Shown here one piece after another: positions 7,626 to 15,254 of a stretch of DNA of 64,000 bases. The stretch is from Streptomyces antarcticus. Its GTDB lineage: Bacteria > Actinomycetota > Actinomycetes > Streptomycetales > Streptomycetaceae. Made by a program: the position numbers and the translations under genes. The stretch is taken from positions 29,830 through 93,829 of the forward strand of contig NZ_JAPNLM010000028.1 in NCBI RefSeq assembly GCF_026627255.1. Reading direction: 5' to 3'. The notes below the pieces were generated by a model. The model saw only the letters and a program-made list of their open reading frames with translations. It had not been told where the DNA came from and made no database searches. Position 1 is the stretch's first letter. Every line of letters starts with the position of its first letter.

Positions 7626-8799
7626 GCACCCGGTGCTGCACGGCCTCCAGGGGACCCCGGTCGAACCGGCGCAGCCACAGCCACGACCCGGCGGCCAGGA
7701 CCAGGCCCACGGCCGCCCACAGGCCCATCACCCACCACGGGCCGTGCCCGGCGAACCGTTCGGCGAGGCCCAGGCCGATCCCGTAGCAGAGCAGGACGCA
7801 GAGCACGTTCTGCGCGACGTAGCAGGACAGGGCGGTGCGGCCGACGGCGGAGAGGGCGCCGGTCAGCGGGCGGGGGATCCACAGGCGGTCGAGGGCGGTG
7901 CCGATCAGGCCGATGTAGCCGACGGCGACGAGCGGGGCGACGCCGTAGCGGCCCAGGAGGAAGAAGTCCTCGCCGCCGAGGGTGGTCGCGGCGGTCAGCG
8001 GCAGCCCCAGTCCGAGTCCCCAGGCGGCCATCCGGCCCCGGACGCGGCGGCCTGGGGCGGTGTCGGCGAAGGCGCCCGCGCGGTAGAGCCGTACGCCGAG
8101 GAGGAAGAGGAAGGCCAGCAGTCCGAAGGTGATGACGGGCTCGATGCGCAGCGCGGCGAGGTTCTGTGCGCGGAAGGCGATCTGGTCGCCCCAGCCTCGT
8201 TGCGCGTAGAGGGCGACGGCGTCGGGGTCCGGGCCCTGCGCGGGGCCGTCGGATCCGCCTGCCGCCAGGGCGAGGGTCAGCAGGGCGATCAGGGCCAGGT
8301 GCACCCCGCCGGCCGTCCACATGGCCCGGCGGCGGACCTTTTCGGAGCGGGCCAGGAGCCAGGCGACGAGGAGCGCGGTGACCGCGTACCCCATCAGCAC
8401 GTCCCAGGCGAAGACGAGCAGGAAGTGGACGGTGCCCTCGGCGAAGAGGAAGGCGGCGCGCCGCCGGTACGGGCCGGGCCAGGGCTGTCCGCGGCGGGCC
8501 GCGGAGTCGTACTGGACGGCCAGGCCCACGCCGAACAGGACCGTCAGCAGGGCCAGGAACTTGCCGTCCGCGACGGCCCGGAAGACGGTCTCGGCGATGG
8601 TGGCGGCGGAGGGGTCGGCGAGCGGATCGGCCGCGCCGAGCCCGCCTTGGAGGACGGCCCACTCCGAGCCGGGCGAGGCGAAGATCCACACGTTGGTCAT
8701 GAGCGTGCCGAGGATGGCGGCGCCGCGCAGGACGTCGAGGAGGGGCAGGCGGCGGCTCGCCTGCGCGGCCACGGCGGGGGTGAGCAGGATGTCGGCCAT
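7609..8799 (-). CDS. DUF418-domain membrane protein
   Basis: This 396-residue integral membrane protein starts at ATG 8799, preceded by GGAG. It opens with RLPLLDVLRGAAILGTLMTNVWIF, the first helix of the DUF418 / acyltransferase-3-like family, and has about ten hydrophobic segments. The DUF418 core near residues 245-300 includes RYGVAPLVAVGYIGLIGT and GRTALSCYVAQNVLCVLL. It is probably a membrane-embedded acyl-transfer or lipid-modifying protein; the substrate is unknown. Its 3' end overlaps the inhibitor gene by 17 bases convergently. Confidence 0.8.
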   Translation of the reverse strand: MADILLTPAVAAQASRRLPLLDVLRGAAILGTLMTNVWIFASPGSEWAVLQGGLGAADPLADPSAATIAETVFRAVADGKFLALLTVLFGVGLAVQYDSAARRGQPWPGPYRRRAAFLFAEGTVHFLLVFAWDVLMGYAVTALLVAWLLARSEKVRRRAMWTAGGVHLALIALLTLALAAGGSDGPAQGPDPDAVALYAQRGWGDQIAFRAQNLAALRIEPVITFGLLAFLFLLGVRLYRAGAFADTAPGRRVRGRMAAWGLGLGLPLTAATTLGGEDFFLLGRYGVAPLVAVGYIGLIGTALDRLWIPRPLTGALSAVGRTALSCYVAQNVLCVLLCYGIGLGLAERFAGHGPWWVMGLWAAVGLVLAAGSWLWLRRFDRGPLEAVQHRVLNGRR

Positions 8800-8895
8800 G
8801 ACTCCAGCGTTCCGGCGGGAGCGGGCCCGCACGTCGTGCGGGCGGAGGAAGACCCGGTACATCCTTCGGTGCAGCGGACCGGGCGGGGACTCCTG

Positions 8896-8947
8896 CCCGG
8901 TCCGCGCTCCCGGTCCGCGCTCCCGGTCCGCGCTCCCGGTCCGCGCT
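8896..8947. repeat. Four perfect tandem copies of a 13-bp repeat
   Basis: CCCGGTCCGCGCT is repeated four times without change between the DUF418 gene and the GntR gene. No gene covers it. It is a short minisatellite with no CRISPR-like spacers. Confidence 0.9.
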
Positions 8948-9014
8948 GCCGGGCGGCGTTCCACATCCTGGACGGGCCGCCGACTTGCACCCCTGTTGTA
9001 TCTAAGCTGTGCGC

Positions 9015-9665
9015 ATGCCAGCCGCCAGCAGTACGCTCACCGCCGCCGACCGTGTCTACCGGCACGTCAAGGAAGGCGTGCTCGACCGGCGCTACGAAGG
9101 CGGCACCCTCCTCACCGAAGGCGAACTCGCCGACGCCGTAGGGGTGTCCCGCACGCCGGTCCGCGAGGCGCTGCTGCGCCTGGAGACCGAGGGGCTGCTG
9201 AAGCTGTACCCGAAGAAGGGCGCCCTGGTCCTGCCGGTCTCCGTGCAGGAGATCACCGACGTGCTCGAAACCCGGCTGCTGGTAGAGGAGTTCACCGTAC
9301 GCAGGGCCGTGCCCGCGCCCCCCGGGCTGCTGGACCGGCTCGCGGCGCTGCTGGAGGAGCACCGCCGGCACGCCGCCTCGGGGGACCTCACCGCGCTGAT
9401 GGCCGCCGACCGGGGCTTCCACGCCGAGATCGTGCGCAGCGCCGGCAACCAGATCCTGTGCCGCCTCTACGACCAGCTCCGCGACCGGCAGCTGCGGATG
9501 GGCGTGGCCCTGCTGCACGCCCACCCCGACCGGGTGGAACGCACCCTGGCCGAGCACGCCGAGATCCTCGACGCGCTGCGGTCCGGGGACGCGGAGGCGG
9601 CCGCCGCGTCCGTCCGCGGCCACATCGGCCGCGTCGAGGCGCTGGTACGGGGGCCGGGTCGATGA
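9015..9665 (+). CDS. GntR-family (FadR/FCD subfamily) transcriptional regulator
   Basis: This 216-residue regulator has a GntR winged helix at residues ~8-72, including LTEGELADAVGVSRTPVREALLRLETEGLL. It is followed by an all-helical FCD domain with the metal/ligand-binding pattern D-x3-H (MAADRGFHAEIVRSAGN) and later EHAEILDAL and HIGRVEALV. Its stop overlaps the start of the MFS gene by 4 bases, so it most likely controls that transporter. A TTGTATCTAA element at 8998-9007 resembles a half-degenerate TTGTATACAA GntR operator placed immediately before the ATG, which suggests autoregulation and possibly a leaderless mRNA. Confidence 0.88.
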   Translation: MPAASSTLTAADRVYRHVKEGVLDRRYEGGTLLTEGELADAVGVSRTPVREALLRLETEGLLKLYPKKGALVLPVSVQEITDVLETRLLVEEFTVRRAVPAPPGLLDRLAALLEEHRRHAASGDLTALMAADRGFHAEIVRSAGNQILCRLYDQLRDRQLRMGVALLHAHPDRVERTLAEHAEILDALRSGDAEAAAASVRGHIGRVEALVRGPGR

Positions 9666-11062
9666 GCACCGGGCCGGCCCGGCCGGCCCGGCCGGCCCGG
9701 CCGTTGAGCAGCCCGCAGGTCGTGAAGGACCCCCCGGGCGGGCGCCGGGCCGTCGCCGTCTGGTCCATCGGCGTCGCCGTGTACTTCGTCGCGGTGATCT
9801 TCCGTACCAGCCTGGGCGTGGCCGGACTCGACGCCGCCGACCGCTTCCACGTCAACGCCTCGGCGCTGTCCGCCTTCTCCCTCCTCCAACTGCTGGTCTA
9901 CGCGGGCATGCAGATACCCGTCGGCCTGATGGTGGACCGGCTCGGCACCAAGAAGGTGCTGACGCTCGGCGCCGTCCTGTTCACCGCCGGGCAGCTCGGC
10001 TTCGCACTGTCCCCGTCGTACGGGATGGCCCTCGCCGCCCGCGCCCTGCTGGGCTGCGGCGACGCCATGACCTTCATCTCCGTGCTGCGGCTGGGCACCC
10101 GCTGGTTCCCGGCCCGGCGCGCGCCGCTGATGGCGCAGCTCGCCGGGCTCGTCGGCATGGCGGGCAACCTGGTCTCCACGCTGGTGCTGGCGCCCGTACT
10201 TCACGGCGTCGGCTGGGTGCCGGCGTTCGCGGGCAGCGCGGTGGCGGGACTGGTCGTCCTGGTCCCGCTGGTGCTGTTCCTGCGGGACCACCCGGAGGGG
10301 TACGGACCGCCGGCGCGGCCGCGCGAACACGAACACGAACGCGACCGGGAGCCGGGGGACGGCGGGGCCTCCGGGGGGTTCGTGCGCCGCCAGATCACCG
10401 AGTCCTGGCGGGAGCCCGGCACCCGGCTCGGCCTGTGGGTGCACTTCACCACGCAGTTCCCGGCGATGGTGTTCCTGCTGCTGTGGGGCATGCCGTTCCT
10501 CGTGGAGGCGCAGGGGCTGTCGCGGACCACCGCGGGCGGCCTGCTGACGCTCGTCGTCGCCTCGAACATGGCGCTCGGGCTGGTCTACGGGCAACTCGTC
10601 GGCCGCCGCCAGTCCGCGCGGCTCCCCCTCGCCCTCGGCACGGTCGGGCTGACCGCCACGCTGTGGGCCGCCGTCCTCGTCCACCCAGGCGACCGGGCGC
10701 CGATGTGGCTGCTCGTCACGCTCTGCCTGGTGCTGGGCACCTGCGGGCCTGCCTCGATGATCGGCTTCGACTTCGCGCGCCCGGCCAACCCGGCGGAACG
10801 CCAGGGCACCGCCTCCGGCATCACGAACATGGGCGGCTTCATCGCCACGATGACCACCCTGCTGGCCGTGGGCGTCCTGCTGGACGCCACCGGCGACAAC
10901 TACCGCATCGCCTTCTCGACCGTGTTCGCCCTGGAGGCCCTGGGCGTCACCCGGATCCTCCGGCTCCGCGGCCGCGCGCTCGCCCGTGAACGGGAGCTGC
11001 GCGCACCGGCCCCGGCCAAGACCGGCCCCGCGGCGCCGGCCCCGGAACGCGCGCCGGCCTGA
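9662..11062 (+). CDS. MFS transporter
   Basis: This 466-residue protein starts at ATG 9662, overlapping the GntR stop (ATGA). After a GCC-rich PAR-repeat N-terminus it has about twelve hydrophobic helices. MFS motif A appears between helices 2 and 3 (GLMVDRLGTKKVLT), with a second-half counterpart around GQLVGRRQSARLPL. A charged cytosolic loop (EHEHERDREPGD) lies mid-protein. Co-expression with the GntR/FCD regulator suggests a small organic acid or sugar-acid substrate, but this is inference. Confidence 0.88.
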   Translation: MSTGPARPARPARPLSSPQVVKDPPGGRRAVAVWSIGVAVYFVAVIFRTSLGVAGLDAADRFHVNASALSAFSLLQLLVYAGMQIPVGLMVDRLGTKKVLTLGAVLFTAGQLGFALSPSYGMALAARALLGCGDAMTFISVLRLGTRWFPARRAPLMAQLAGLVGMAGNLVSTLVLAPVLHGVGWVPAFAGSAVAGLVVLVPLVLFLRDHPEGYGPPARPREHEHERDREPGDGGASGGFVRRQITESWREPGTRLGLWVHFTTQFPAMVFLLLWGMPFLVEAQGLSRTTAGGLLTLVVASNMALGLVYGQLVGRRQSARLPLALGTVGLTATLWAAVLVHPGDRAPMWLLVTLCLVLGTCGPASMIGFDFARPANPAERQGTASGITNMGGFIATMTTLLAVGVLLDATGDNYRIAFSTVFALEALGVTRILRLRGRALARERELRAPAPAKTGPAAPAPERAPA

Positions 11063-11131
11063 CCGCCCGCGGGGGCCGGGGCCACGGGGTGCCCGTACGG
11101 CCGTGGTCGACGGCTACCGCTACGGCTACTG

Positions 11132-11956
11132 CTACGGGGTGACGGCGAACCGCGTCAGGATCGCGTCCGCCAGCTCCGCGTCGCCCTCCACCTTCACCCG
11201 GTCGGCGACCGTGTGCGCCCGGACCCGGCCCGCAGCCAGCCGTACGTACGTCTCCCAGTCCAGGGTCAGCGTCACGGCCGGACCCAGCGAGGGCGCCTTG
11301 TCCAGCGTGCCGCGGCCCTGCGCGTCGACCCGTACCGTCCGCATGAACTCCAGCTGCCCGTGCACGTCGAGCACCACGGCCGAGTTCGCGGGGGCGCCGG
11401 CCGTCTTCGCGACGACCTTCGGCAGCCCGGCCAGGAGCATGTCCCGCGCGACGTACGCGCCCGGCGCGTCCCAGTTCCCGGGCACGCCCAGCGCCTGGCG
11501 GAGGTCCTGCTCGTGCACCCACACGTCGAAGGCACGCATCCGCAGCGCCTCCTCCAGCGTCACCTGCTCCCCGAGCGGCCCCCGCACCATCGTGGCCGGA
11601 TCCCGCTTCTCGTTCCGCAGCTGCCGCATGCGCCGGATGACGGTGTACTCCAGCTCCGAGGTCATCTCCGGCGCGGTGTGGTGGCGCCGTACGTCGACCT
11701 GCACCTCCATGTACCGGGTGAACTCGTCGACCACGTGCCGCAGGTCCCGCGCCACGGTGTGGATCGGCCGCGGGTCCCCGAGCTGCTCGCATTCGATGCC
11801 GATGATGTGTGACACCACGTCACGGACCGACCAGCCGGGGCACGGGGTCGCCCGGTTCCACTCGCGCTCCGGCAGCGGGAGGACCAGCTCGGATATCGCC
11901 TCGATGGAGTGCGTCCACGCGTCGGCATAGGGCTGAAGGCTGGGATGGACGGTCAA
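11132..11956 (-). CDS. Maleylpyruvate isomerase family mycothiol-dependent enzyme
   Basis: This 274-residue protein is read from TTG 11956, with GAGGGG six bases upstream. The N-terminal DinB-like four-helix domain holds the metal/mycothiol pattern ATPCPGWSVRDVVSHIIGIE with a second His in WVHEQDLRQALG. The C-terminal ~90 residues are an SCP2-like domain (TVTLTLDWETYVRLAAGR). Such enzymes use mycothiol as thiol cofactor for isomerisation or detoxification. The divergently placed neighbour is a nitrilase-family hydrolase. A palindrome at 11991-12020 is a possible operator. Confidence 0.82.
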   Translation of the reverse strand: MTVHPSLQPYADAWTHSIEAISELVLPLPEREWNRATPCPGWSVRDVVSHIIGIECEQLGDPRPIHTVARDLRHVVDEFTRYMEVQVDVRRHHTAPEMTSELEYTVIRRMRQLRNEKRDPATMVRGPLGEQVTLEEALRMRAFDVWVHEQDLRQALGVPGNWDAPGAYVARDMLLAGLPKVVAKTAGAPANSAVVLDVHGQLEFMRTVRVDAQGRGTLDKAPSLGPAVTLTLDWETYVRLAAGRVRAHTVADRVKVEGDAELADAILTRFAVTP

Positions 11957-11990
11957 CGGGACCCCTCGCGGTGCTGTTCAGTGACGCGTT

Positions 11991-12020
11991 TTTTGGAAGC
12001 TGCGGGCTTGGTTTCCAAAA
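11991..12020. promoter_or_regulatory. Inverted repeat, candidate operator
   Basis: TTTTGGAA (11991-11998) pairs with TTCCAAAA (12013-12020) across 14 bases, in the divergent region between the mycothiol-dependent enzyme and the nitrilase-family gene. The AT-rich arms stand out in this high-GC background. The regulator is unknown. Confidence 0.4.
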
Positions 12021-12107
12021 CTACGCTGCCGGTGAGCACCCCGGCAGTGCTTTCGTGTGACGATCGTAGGCCCGAGTTGACGGCTTGAATGCCAGGACGG
12101 TGGTAGT

Positions 12108-12887
12108 GTGCGCGCCTCGCTGATCCAAATCGCGGTGAACGACGGTGAGTCGGTGACTTCCCGGCGGTCCCGGGTGGCCGACCTCGTACGGGAGCAGGCG
12201 GGTTCCGACCTCGTCGTGCTGCCCGAACTGTGGACCGTGGGCGCCTTCGCCTACGAGCAGTTCGAGACCGAGGCCGAGCCGCTGGACGGCCCGACCTTCG
12301 AAGCCATGTCCAAGGCGGCGAGCGACGCCGGAGTATGGCTCCACGCGGGCTCGGTCGTGGAACGGGCGGGCGACGGCTCGCTCTACAACACCGCCCTCGT
12401 GATCTCCCCGGCGGGCGAGCTGGCCGCCACGTACCGCAAGATCCACCGGTTCGGCTTCGACCAGGGCGAGGCCGTGCTTATGGCGCCGGGCGACTCCCTG
12501 ACCACGGTGGTCCTGCCGGAGCAGACCCTCGGCATCGCCACCTGTTACGACCTGCGCTTCCCGGAGCTGTTCCGCGGCCTGGTCGACGCCGGGGCCACGA
12601 CGCTGGTCGTCGCGGCGGGCTGGCCGGCCCGCCGCCGCTCGCACTGGACCCTGCTCAGCCGGGCCCGGGCGGTGGAGGACCAGGCGTACGTACTGGCCTG
12701 CGGCCTCGCCGGCACGCACGCGGGGGTCGAGCAGGCCGGGCACAGCCTGGTGGTGGACCCGTGGGGCGAGGTCCTGGCGGAGGCGGGGCCGGGCGAGGAC
12801 GTGCTGACGGTGGACCTCGACCCGGCGAAGGTCGCGGAGACCCGCGCCCAGTTCCCCGCCCTGAAGGACCGCCGCCTGCCCCACTGA
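12108..12887 (+). CDS. Carbon-nitrogen hydrolase (nitrilase superfamily)
   Basis: This 259-residue protein carries the complete Glu-Lys-Cys triad in family context: E in VVLPELWTVG (residue ~40), K in TYRKIHRFGF (~108) and C in GIATCYDLRFPELFR (~147). The length is normal for the omega-amidase / deaminated-glutathione-amidase-like branch. It hydrolyses a C-N bond of an amide; the substrate is not determinable. The start is GTG 12108. Confidence 0.85.
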   Translation: MRASLIQIAVNDGESVTSRRSRVADLVREQAGSDLVVLPELWTVGAFAYEQFETEAEPLDGPTFEAMSKAASDAGVWLHAGSVVERAGDGSLYNTALVISPAGELAATYRKIHRFGFDQGEAVLMAPGDSLTTVVLPEQTLGIATCYDLRFPELFRGLVDAGATTLVVAAGWPARRRSHWTLLSRARAVEDQAYVLACGLAGTHAGVEQAGHSLVVDPWGEVLAEAGPGEDVLTVDLDPAKVAETRAQFPALKDRRLPH

Positions 12888-12915
12888 CGCCCGTGGGGGC
12901 CGGGCGGACCGTTGG

Positions 12916-12964
12916 CTCCCGCTCCCGCTCCCGCCCGTGCCCGTGCCCGTGCCCATGCCCGTGC
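12916..12964. repeat. Hexanucleotide tandem repeats
   Basis: CTCCCG repeated three times is followed by CCCGTG-type hexamers (about five, one with an A substitution). They lie in the intergenic gap between the convergent nitrilase and LURP-one genes. Confidence 0.75.
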
Positions 12965-13014
12965 GGGGGCGGGGCCGACGGCGGGGCGGGGACGCCGCGG
13001 GCGCGCCCCGCCCG

Positions 13015-13512
13015 TCAGGCCCCGTCGTCCCGTTCCTTCTCCGCCATGCGGATCACGCACACCGCCACCGCGATCAGCAGCGCCGCGTCCGCGTCCTCCC
13101 GGATCACGTCGACCGCGTAGGTCTCGCGCACCCGGTACCACTGCCGCGAGATCAGCGCGAGCAGCTCCCCGTCGTACTCGACCTTGAACTCCCGGTCCAG
13201 GATCCGCCCGCTGACGTCCAGCTCCGTGCCCTCGACCAGGGTCACGCGGAAGTGGTTGCGCAGCAGCGAGAACCGCTTCCTGCGGATCACCGCGAGCCGT
13301 TCCCCGTCCCGCTCCAGGGTCATCGCGTCGCGGAAGGAGAACAGCTTCTCCCGCAGGGTGATCAGGATCTGCCCGTCCGGGTCCTTGAGCTCCAGCTTGT
13401 CCTTGACCCGCAGCGCCTTCCCGTCGACGAGGAAGGCGTGGCGGCCGCCCTCGTCCTCGATCCAGTAGTCGTCGCCGAGGGCCAGCATTTTGTCCCGTAC
13501 GAGGTATTTCAT
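13015..13512 (-). CDS. LURP-one-related (Tubby C-like) family protein
   Basis: This 165-residue protein begins MKYLVRDKMLALGDDYWIEDEGG and continues in repeating beta-strand pairs (ILITLREKLFSFRDAMTLERDG, FRVTLVEGTELDVSGRILDREFKV). It ends with DADAALLIAVAVCVIRMAE, which matches the LURP-one/Tubby-like 12-stranded barrel with its central hydrophobic helix. Bacterial members are suspected phospholipid-scramblase-like proteins, but no function is proven. The start is ATG 13512, 32 bases from the divergent ATP-grasp gene. Confidence 0.8.
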   Translation of the reverse strand: MKYLVRDKMLALGDDYWIEDEGGRHAFLVDGKALRVKDKLELKDPDGQILITLREKLFSFRDAMTLERDGERLAVIRRKRFSLLRNHFRVTLVEGTELDVSGRILDREFKVEYDGELLALISRQWYRVRETYAVDVIREDADAALLIAVAVCVIRMAEKERDDGA

Positions 13513-13544
13513 GCGCTGATCCGTGCCCGCGATAGGTTGCTGTC

Positions 13545-14345
13545 ATGCCTCTGCTCTACGTGACCGACCTGGCGTACCCGGCGCGCGGCCGCCGGTACTG
13601 CGACGAGGACATATTCCTCACCTCCCGGCTGCGCGCCCACTTCGACGTGGCCCTGTGCCATCCGGGGGACGCCCGCGCCCTGATGCCGGGCTTCGACGCG
13701 GTGGTCGTCCGCAACAGCGGCCCGGTCCTGCACTACCAGGAGGCCTACGACGCCTTCCGGGCCGCCGCGCTCGCCGCCGGGACGCCCGTCTACAACCCGC
13801 TCACCGGCCGCGGCGACATGGCCGGCAAGCAGTACCTCCTCGACCTGACGGCCGCCGGCTACCCCGTCATCCCGACGGTCGACGACCCCGCGCGCCTCTG
13901 CGAGCTGCCCCGGGTGGCCGAGTACGCGGTGAAGCCCAAGCAGGGCGCCGACTCCATCGGCCTCGCCTTCACCGCGACCCCGCAGGGCCCGGCGGGGGAG
14001 ATCCTCATCCAGCCGCGCATCGACTTCGCGTACGAGGTGTCCTTCTACTTCGTCGACGACGCCTTCCAGTACGCCCTGTACGCCCCCGACCCGGCCCGCC
14101 GCTGGGAGCTGACGCCCTACGAACCGACGGCGGCGGACCTGGACTTCGCCCGTGCGTTCATCGCCTGGAACACCCTGGACCACGGCATCCAGCGGGTGGA
14201 CGCCTGCCGGGCGCCGTCGGGGGAACTGCTGCTGGTGGAGCTGGAGGACCTGAACCCGTACCTCTCGCTCGACCTGCTCCCCGAACCGGTCCGGGACTCC
14301 TTCGTCGAGGCCTTCGCCCGCTCCCTCCACACCTTCGGCGCCTGA
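13545..14345 (+). CDS. ATP-grasp-like protein (glutathione synthetase-like)
   Basis: This 266-residue protein has an N-terminal Rossmann-like half (PLLYVTDLAYP ... FDAVVVRNSGPVLHY). The segment NPLTGRGDMAGKQYLLDLTAAGYPVIPTV resembles the entry to an ATP-grasp domain. The nucleotide-binding strands are VAEYAVKPKQGADSIG and GEILIQPRID, and the metal-site-like region is ELLLVELEDLNPYLSLDLL (ED-x-N). It is small for a full ATP-grasp ligase. The substrate is unknown. Confidence 0.65.
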   Translation: MPLLYVTDLAYPARGRRYCDEDIFLTSRLRAHFDVALCHPGDARALMPGFDAVVVRNSGPVLHYQEAYDAFRAAALAAGTPVYNPLTGRGDMAGKQYLLDLTAAGYPVIPTVDDPARLCELPRVAEYAVKPKQGADSIGLAFTATPQGPAGEILIQPRIDFAYEVSFYFVDDAFQYALYAPDPARRWELTPYEPTAADLDFARAFIAWNTLDHGIQRVDACRAPSGELLLVELEDLNPYLSLDLLPEPVRDSFVEAFARSLHTFGA

Positions 14346-14364
14346 CGCCCGGCCGGTGGGGCGC

Positions 14365-14919
14365 CTAGAGCCCGCTGGTGTCCAGCTCGATCCCGAACGG
14401 CTCGGGCAGCCGTACGGCCGTCCCGAACGGGTGCGGCCCGTCGACCTTGGTGTACCCGAGCCGCCCGGGGCCGGCGAACAGCGTGACGGTCTTGTCCGTC
14501 CGGTCGACCAGGAGGTACAACGGGGCCCCGTACGCGGCGTACCGCTTTCGCTTGACGACGCGGTCGGTCTCGGCGTTGGACCGGGAGGTGATCTCGACGA
14601 TGAGCAGGGTCTGGTCGGGGACCAGTGCCCCGCCTCCCTTGGCCAGTTCCTTCGGCGCCACGGCGAGGTCCGGGACGTACCAGTTCGGCGAATCGGGCAG
14701 ATCGAGGTTGCCCGACCCGGTGACGCAGTCCAGCTCCTTGACGCGCGGCCTGATCTGGTCACGGATCTCCTCGGCCGCGTTCTCGTGGTCCCAACTCGGC
14801 GTCACGTGAGAGATGACTCCCTCAACGATCTCGGTCCGATCCCCGAGGAAGTGCTGGATGACGTACTTCAGGGCACGCTCGGGATCAATGCCCTCGCTGT
14901 AGTCGTGCGCGGCGGTCAT
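14365..14919 (-). CDS. Uma2-family (DUF820) restriction-endonuclease-fold protein
   Basis: The start ATG 14919 is chosen because GAGGAGGGA lies just upstream, giving 184 residues. The PD-(D/E)xK-like core is visible: YVPDLAVAPKEL (the D), LLIVEITSRSNAETDRVVKRKRYAAYGAPLYLLVD (ExT ... K), as in Uma2 proteins expanded in Streptomyces and cyanobacteria. It is a presumed nuclease or regulatory relic; the biological role is unknown. Confidence 0.82.
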   Translation of the reverse strand: MTAAHDYSEGIDPERALKYVIQHFLGDRTEIVEGVISHVTPSWDHENAAEEIRDQIRPRVKELDCVTGSGNLDLPDSPNWYVPDLAVAPKELAKGGGALVPDQTLLIVEITSRSNAETDRVVKRKRYAAYGAPLYLLVDRTDKTVTLFAGPGRLGYTKVDGPHPFGTAVRLPEPFGIELDTSGL

Positions 14920-15005
14920 GGTCCGCTCCCTCCTCGGCTGCCTGCCGCCAGGCTCGCACGGGGCGTTGCCGCGCGTCGTCACCCCTGCGGGTGGAGTCGG
15001 CGTCG

Positions 15006-15189
15006 CCGTACGCGCGTGATCCGGTGTTCATACCCGGATGGCAAGCTTGAAGGATGAACGATGCCGTCCCGGCGCCCACCCCCGCGCCCGCACCCCGCCG
15101 TGCCCGTGTCCGTGCCCCTGAGTTGATCGGCAAGGGCGGCTGGCTCAACACCGGAGGCCAAGAGCTCACCCTCGCCGATCTGCGAGGTA
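15006..15189 (+). repeat. Left copy of an imperfect ~185-bp direct repeat flanking the integrative element
   Basis: This segment holds the upstream region and first ~45 codons of the NHL/thioredoxin gene. It aligns with 19456-19638. CGTGATCCGGTGTTCAT and GCAAGCTTGAA are shared upstream of both starts, and the coding parts match apart from scattered substitutions and one codon gap. It is the left host half of the disrupted gene. Confidence 0.75.
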
Positions 15190-15221
15190 AGTGCGGTGTT
15201 GTAGATTTCTGGATTTCCTGA
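15054..15221 (+). pseudogene. Truncated 5' fragment of the NHL/thioredoxin gene
   Basis: ATG 15054 opens a 55-codon frame reading MNDAVPAPTPAPAP, then PELIGKGGWLNTGGQELTLADLRG, ending DFWIS and TGA at 15219-15221. It is a diverged duplicate of the first ~50 codons of the intact gene at 19503. Homology ends at GATTTCTGGA (15204-15213), the presumed integrase crossover, after which element DNA begins. The fragment keeps its own upstream region and would yield only a short peptide. Confidence 0.75.
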
Positions 15222-15254
15222 ACCAATGTGCGCACTCCTCGCTAGCGTGAGGAT

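Noticed and set aside
8896..8947. CRISPR-like repeat array
   Set aside because: Units are directly adjacent with no spacers and there are no cas genes.
12077..12109. TTGACG with TAGTGT as promoter of the nitrilase-family gene
   Set aside because: The spacer would be 21 bases and the -10 would overlap the start codon.
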